From Apostichopus japonicus (Eukaryota; Echinodermata; Holothuroidea; Aspidochirotida; Stichopodidae), in contig NC_092567.1 of NCBI RefSeq assembly GCF_037975245.1, forward strand, positions 17,164,376 through 17,228,375: a stretch of 64,000 bases of DNA. Reading direction: 5' to 3'. How positions within the stretch are numbered: the stretch's first letter is position 1; every line of letters begins with the position of its first letter. The notes beneath the pieces were generated by a model. It made no database searches. It was given only the letters and a program-made list of their open reading frames with translations, and was not told the DNA's origin. Position numbers and translations under genes: made by a program. Below are positions 58,923 to 64,000 of the stretch, one piece after another.

Positions 58923-60239
58923 TTAGCTTAACACAAACTCCACAGACAAGTACTTCGAATAAACGCAATAAACGAAAATCATAAAACAACTCCAAACAAA
59001 AACACCACATATATCTGCTCGATTTCTTTCTCGTTCATACCTGTCGCACATATTACTAATCAATTTGTGATTGTTTAAACTGCTGTAAGTTGGAATCTCT
59101 TGACCTTTGATGTTACATAAAACACCGAATTTCAATTTGATAAATGTGTCCTTTATGTCCTTTTCCAAGTGATCAATAGACACACATACATCAGGAATAT
59201 GCTTTACGGCCATCCAATTGTTCCGAGACTCGAGAATGTTGGATGAAAGTTTGGTCAATTTGTCATACCTTGAGGACATTTTGGCAAGTTTCGTGACCGC
59301 ATTTTTTGTGCTCGACTGTTGTTCACCCAAACGGGTCATGAACTTTTCGCGTTTCATCTGCAAGTCTCTGATAAGTTTCATAAGAAGTTCTTTATTCTGT
59401 CCACCTACTCTCCGGACCTCTTGTAATTCGTTTAGGACATCCGCCTGATTCCATTTTACCATATTCCAAACTGTCCACAATATTTCGTCTTCTACAACTT
59501 TTTGAATGATTCTTCCGATGCGTCTAAGTTTATGATTATATATTTCAACATCGTCTTCTATCAATCTTACTTGACAGTTCAACTTCTCCAGTGTTGTTTC
59601 CATGTGAGTCTCTACCAATGCATCAACTCTTTCTAAGACTGTTTTCTTTCCAGGCATCTTTACAATATACTTCTCGCACAATTTTAATGCTCTAGATTTG
59701 TCAGCAAGGCGTTTTCTTTCTTCTACTGCTAAAATATCAACTTTGTTTATGGCGGACGCATATGAAAATGTAAAACATTCACTCTTCATCTGCACCTCTT
59801 GCATAATTTCTTTCAAACCAGCAAAGCTTGAGCAACTGCCTGCGCTGTTCCACGTCTTCAAATGAAAATAGTAATCGTAGCAGTTTTCACAAAGGTATCC
59901 CTTCCGATCAAAACAATAGGCTACTGCTGTTTTATGTTTGTCACACCTGACACAGTTATGTAAATCGATACTAATCTCAGGTTTTTCTAATGTAACATAC
60001 TCAATTAAGTTTTTCATGAAGTAATCGGTTTTAAATCCTTCGGAAGGTATCGTGAAGAACTCTCGACAGACAGAGCATTGTAGTTCTCCTTGTTGTTGTG
60101 TAATGTAGGATTCTAAACAGTCACTACAATATCGATGAAGACACGGTAAAACCTTTGGTTCTTTCAAATGTTGAATGCAAATTGGACAAGACAGGAAATT
60201 TTCTCCGATTTCATTAAGAACTGTGTTTATAGATTCCAT
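58923..60239 (-). CDS. TRIM-like RING E3 ligase B2, tail-anchored, intronless
   Basis: 438 residues, intact. RING C3HC4 at C18, C21, C33, H35, C38, C41, C55, C58 (SCPICI, CLHRYCSDC, CSVCR). A better B-box than in A1/B1: C96, C99, H102, C109, C117, C120, H126 (NCVRCDKH, YCFDRKGYLCENC). A Lys/Glu-rich helical region follows (about 150-400), then a hydrophobic tail (ICGVFVWSCFMIFVYCVY, about 409-427). Probable membrane-anchored ubiquitin ligase of TRIM type without a C-terminal recognition domain. The intact partner of broken A2. The start is fixed by the MESINTVL motif shared among the paralogues. About 240 bp of upstream sequence is nearly identical to that of A2. Target unknown. Confidence 0.86.
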   Translation of the reverse strand: MESINTVLNEIGENFLSCPICIQHLKEPKVLPCLHRYCSDCLESYITQQQGELQCSVCREFFTIPSEGFKTDYFMKNLIEYVTLEKPEISIDLHNCVRCDKHKTAVAYCFDRKGYLCENCYDYYFHLKTWNSAGSCSSFAGLKEIMQEVQMKSECFTFSYASAINKVDILAVEERKRLADKSRALKLCEKYIVKMPGKKTVLERVDALVETHMETTLEKLNCQVRLIEDDVEIYNHKLRRIGRIIQKVVEDEILWTVWNMVKWNQADVLNELQEVRRVGGQNKELLMKLIRDLQMKREKFMTRLGEQQSSTKNAVTKLAKMSSRYDKLTKLSSNILESRNNWMAVKHIPDVCVSIDHLEKDIKDTFIKLKFGVLCNIKGQEIPTYSSLNNHKLISNMCDRYERERNRADICGVFVWSCFMIFVYCVYSKYLSVEFVLS

Positions 60240-61369
60240 CTTTATGTAAGTTAGTTGGTAAAGCGGTTAAAAACTCCCTGAATTGTGAAAGCATCGCAGT
60301 TAATACGGTCCTTACACAGTGAAATCACCAAACATTTATTTTTTGTGAGCCAGGAACACCAGATACAAAATGGCAAACAGAAACAGAAATCTAGTAAAGG
60401 AAAATGTTGGTATCTTCAAAGATGATATAATTGCCAAGAACTCGATCATGCCGCGTTAAACGTCGACTGTAGATTCCAGTTATTAATATGTTAATATTTG
60501 ACTATTTTTTGGTGCATTTGCTATAAAACAACAGCTTCATGTATATGTTGTGTACTATTTCCAAGAAGCATTCTATGTCCTGCAGGGTTGTCACTGTTTG
60601 AGAGTTTATTTGCATAAACCCCTATCGTGATTAATTTTGTCAATTTTAGTGTCGTTGTCAGGGCCAGGTCTAATTTATATTAATATAAGCATGTATCTCA
60701 ACTGTGCAACTGTCGAAGTACCTATGGGGAAATAATAGAGAGGATTTATTTCAAATAGCATGAGGTGATTTCTTAGGGTGAAGGTCTGATTTAATCTCTT
60801 CAAGGATAATAGTGGCTTTAAAATAGTTTAACGGTCATTCGTTAACAAATTTTAAGTCTAAACAACATGCTCATCTTGCAATACAACAGTCAACATCTCT
60901 GTATACAAGTCAAGAGCCCACGTGGTCAAGTTCCCTGTTGCACGCAATGGTTAAATGCCTTTCAAAGTATTAACTTTATTATACTTTATTATATTAACTT
61001 ACGTAAACAAGTGTCCAATTTTGCTGGAATATAGTTTGAAGGAAAATCAATCCAAACCATCCTTTTTATTTGGAGATATTTCTTGATCTCTCATAGCAAC
61101 TTTAATGCACAAACACACACGTTACCAAAAGGAAGTAGAATTTTCTGGAAGTATTCTAATTCCTGGTGGGAATCCTGTAGACTTCAACTGCAGTTTTCTC
61201 AGAAATATTTTGTACTGCTTCAGCAAAATTAAAGCTGCAGTACATTTCTGAAAGGAAGTCGGAGGGGGAAGGGGGGGTCGGGGCTTCGTTTTGATCTGGT
61301 CTGTACACCACAGTATTGGTATTAAAGTTATTGTCAGGAAATGTAACAAGCATCAAATTAGAAATAACT

Positions 61370-62108
61370 ACTTTTTATGAAGATCGTTAGCAAAGAATGT
61401 ACTAACACACAACACCAAAAAAATCAAATTACAAGAAAAGGAAATCGCTCACCGGTGCCTCTATAGTTAAGAAACCACAATACTGCCATGTCGCACAAAT
61501 AATACTTTTCTATTTGCGGGAATTGTTCACCACAACAGCCGATACTTGGCACAGTAATTACTGCAAGTGTTTTCTTACTGCAAATTTAAAAATTTAAAAT
61601 TTAATTTTTAAAGTTTACAATTTTAAATTTTATAATATTTAAATATTTAAAAAAATTATGATTTTTTTTTTTTTAAATTACTGCAAATTTTCACCTGTCG
61701 GACTCGTAGTTCAACGTGTAACAGCTTTCCAGTAATTACTGTGCCAACTGTAACACATGTTACCGTGTTGCGAACACAGCGCAGTAGTTACTGATGCACG
61801 GTTGTGGAACATGAACAGTAGTTACTGTACTAGCTATGAGTATCGGGTGACCACAGGTATCTCTTTCAAGTTCATATACGTTAATGCATGGGTTTGGTTC
61901 TCCTTTATTGCGACAGAAATGCCAATGTGTGTAAACACAAATTCTTTAATGAACGTCCACAAATTTTGAAGTGAACGTTAGAATATCCCAATTGAGACAT
62001 ATTTGATTCGAGCACACGTGACATCGTTCATACAAATTATTACAAATGAAATGAGGGTAGTGGAGTAGCGACATGCGCATTTCGATCTCATAAAATGTAT
62101 TATTTATC
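61370..62108 (-). pseudogene. Broken copy of the Cys-rich Frizzled-CRD-like gene
   Basis: Homologous to 39102-39539. An extra G in the signal-peptide stretch, one-base losses in the Cys-rich part (for example ACAGAAATGCC against ACAGAAAATGCC) and a 315-bp MITE (61535-61849) destroy the frame. Confidence 0.72.
61535..61849. mobile_element. MITE with terminal and internal inverted repeats
   Basis: Absent from copy A. Near the ends are CCGATACT (61539-61546) and AGTATCGG (61839-61846), flanked by ACCACA at 61529-61534 and 61850-61855 as a likely target duplication. Inside is a perfect 18-bp inverted pair TTGGCACAGTAATTACTG (61546-61563) / CAGTAATTACTGTGCCAA (61730-61747) around a very AT-rich core (61580-61680). 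Confidence 0.82.
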
Positions 62109-62360
62109 ATCTGTCTCTCGCTTTCTTCAACGTGTTTGGTATCGACCTCGATAACGCAATAATATAAATAGGCCTTTGTTAAATCTGAACGAGAATGTTT
62201 AGACACTGAATGCCTTTCTCACACAATATGTGAAACATATTCCAGATGCTAATAATACATCATTTACATAATGTGGGTGTGAAACTACCGTGCACCTGCC
62301 TACTAAATTTGTGGGAAAATCAATGGTTTGGTAAATATAGTACGTTTTGAGTTTACTATT

Positions 62361-62442
62361 TGCTATACATGACACTATCATTTTTTCCCTTTTTATTTCT
62401 TGTGGATATATACACACGCCAACAGACATATATATATATATA

Positions 62443-62495
<53 letters not shown>

Positions 62496-64000
62496 ATATA
62501 TATTTGACTAAATTATGTCATTAGGGGACAAACACTCGGAAAAAAATGTAATTTAGGAGACAATTTTCATTTCAGGAGACATTGTTTTGTCTCCGAAGTT
62601 CTTTCAGATGATATCTCGGCGTTACCGCTGAAATCAAACCTCCCGCCAATACCAGAAGTGGCTATTGCATCCCGCCAGAGTGTGGAATACTCCATTTAGT
62701 AATAGGAGCGTCCAGTCTTCATTACAAGGCAATTTAAAATTGCAAGAAATATACTGAGTTGTTTTCACATTCCACTTTGGAGACAATCACTTTTTTGGGA
62801 ACTACGGGCATATCCTGCTGTATATCTCTTCTAGATTTCTACAGAATATGTTTTTATTACTTCTATACCGGTCCATAGTCGCAACGTTATGAATATAACA
62901 AAATCGTGAGATATATAGACGATTTTCCGAAAATCGTTCCTATTTTCGTTATGGTAAGTTCTGATGACGTAATTCATCCGTTCAATTCACTAACCGCACT
63001 CGTACGTGTACTAGCTTACAACTTACAAGTGCAAGCCAGGGACATCGGATCAAGTTATTGTGTTTGACCAATGGTAAGTTAATCGAGAAAGAGTTAGTTT
63101 AGCATGTCATATACGGAATAAACAGTGATTTTACTTTGACAGAGTAAATTTAGGAGGCAAGCCCAGTGATTGCATCCACCGAACAATGTTCCCAAGCTGA
63201 TGGCGTAGGCCGAAGTTATCCTTGACTAACGTTATGCTACAGTTACAATAGGCATATCTACCCTACACTACAGTAGGCCTACATACGGAACTGAAGTGCA
63301 GACTAAATGTTTTATTTTTAAATCTAATTATTTATGATTATGATCATTTTTTATTAGTTTTAGTCTAATTCTTTAAGTATATTCATATTTTATTTTTTCG
63401 TTATTTTCTGTTGTGGTTTTTATAATGCCTTATCTTAATAAATCAATCATATAAACTAAGACAGGGTTCATTGGCATGCATGGATGATGGAGATAGAGCG
63501 AATAATTGGTCACATTTTGGTTCCATGTAGCGAAATGCTTGAAACAATTTTGAATCTTTTTCATACTTGTGAAATTAATTACATCTACTTCGATTACTGT
63601 TTTTTCCTTGAACGGTGGTGCATATTTTTTGACAGTGAAGTTGACTTTGATTTTGCTAGACATTTTGTGTCCTATTGGAATTACCCATGTGAAATAGCTC
63701 ACATTTGATGCTGGCTAAAGAAATTAGGTAGGCTATTGCCTAGTCAATTAGTAGTACTAAGGCCTAGGCCTGTAGTAACTACATAAGTAATGACTGGTGT
63801 TAAGGCCTACTGTAAGCCTATATAGCGAAATGTTAGGCCTAGGCAGGCCTAAGCAAAGGCATGTAGCACATATACACATAAGTAAGTCTACGTTAGGCCC
63901 TAGACTAAGTTCTAAGTTTATGTGTTTGGCTATTTGCACTTCTACTTCCCTTGTACTCTAACTTCAAAGTTAATTTCAGGGACCAAAGTTGTGAATAATA
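62361..64000. other. Right flank, no gene recognised
   Basis: Begins with a (TA)n microsatellite (62427-62490). After that only short frames of no recognisable kind. TAGGCCTA-type motifs are frequent at 63700-63910. Confidence 0.6.
62427..62490. repeat. (TA)n microsatellite
   Basis: About 30 TA units with two interruptions, just past the end of duplication copy B; mirrors the tract at 39813-39884. Confidence 0.95.

Larger units (their letters stand above)
40950..62360. repeat. Segmental duplication, copy B (~21.4 kb)
   Basis: Direct-orientation copy of 24085-39775. The extra length is explained by insertions: 41743-42526 (784 bp), 44269-45246 (Penelope-like), about 48575-51840 (LINE-bearing segment against 0.9 kb in A), about 57270-58690 (unidentified) and 61535-61849 (MITE). 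It contains RING genes B1 and B2 and a broken cysteine-rich gene. Sequence between these features is non-coding as far as I can see. Confidence 0.93.

Noticed and set aside
63430-63702. 90-codon minus-strand frame overlapping a plus-strand frame
   Set aside because: Both strands are open by chance over the same AT-rich stretch and neither shows domains or splice context.

Overview
The window is animal (metazoan) nuclear DNA: AT-rich, with long GT-AG introns, many minisatellites, tRNA-derived SINEs, hAT-type and other terminal-inverted-repeat elements, a Penelope-like element and a non-LTR retrotransposon. The protein content and repeat style suggest an invertebrate deuterostome, possibly an echinoderm such as a sea cucumber. 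That placement is inference and is not proven by the sequence.

Layout. (1) Positions 1-20900, + strand: the 3' two thirds of a MYRF (myelin regulatory factor) orthologue. I could chain 18 exons with consistent splice phase, giving about 753 codons and a stop at 20898-20900. They run through the Ndt80-type DNA-binding domain, the intramolecular chaperone/self-cleavage domain with its Ser-Lys dyad, one transmembrane segment and the lumenal C-terminal domain. The start of the gene lies left of the window. A 3' UTR of roughly 1.2 kb follows. (2) 22.1-24.1 kb: spacer without a gene, with a 0.2-kb tandem duplication. (3) 24.1-39.8 kb and 40.95-62.4 kb: two copies (A and B) of a tandem segmental duplication. 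Each carries, on the minus strand, two intronless RING/B-box/coiled-coil (TRIM-like) genes and a small cysteine-rich gene that may be Frizzled-CRD-like. A1 (34209-35474) and B2 (58923-60239) are intact and end in a hydrophobic tail. A2 (36666-37962) is frameshifted. B1 (54920-56170) is open but has lost its membrane tail. The Frizzled-like gene is open in A and broken in B by indels and a MITE. B is about 5.7 kb longer, mostly because of insertions: a 784-bp element with 12-bp target duplications, a 5'-truncated Penelope-like element, a 5'-truncated LINE and a 1.4-kb unidentified block. (4) 62.4-64.0 kb: no gene seen.

How the parts relate. MYRF is expected to be an ER-membrane transcription factor that trimerises, cuts itself and releases an N-terminal DNA-binding fragment. 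The RING genes are probably tail-anchored ubiquitin ligases of a lineage-specific, fast-evolving family; the array shows duplication, gene conversion, frameshift and tail loss. The most unusual signal is an 816-bp tract identical between A and B except for three bases, inside a duplication that is otherwise clearly diverged.
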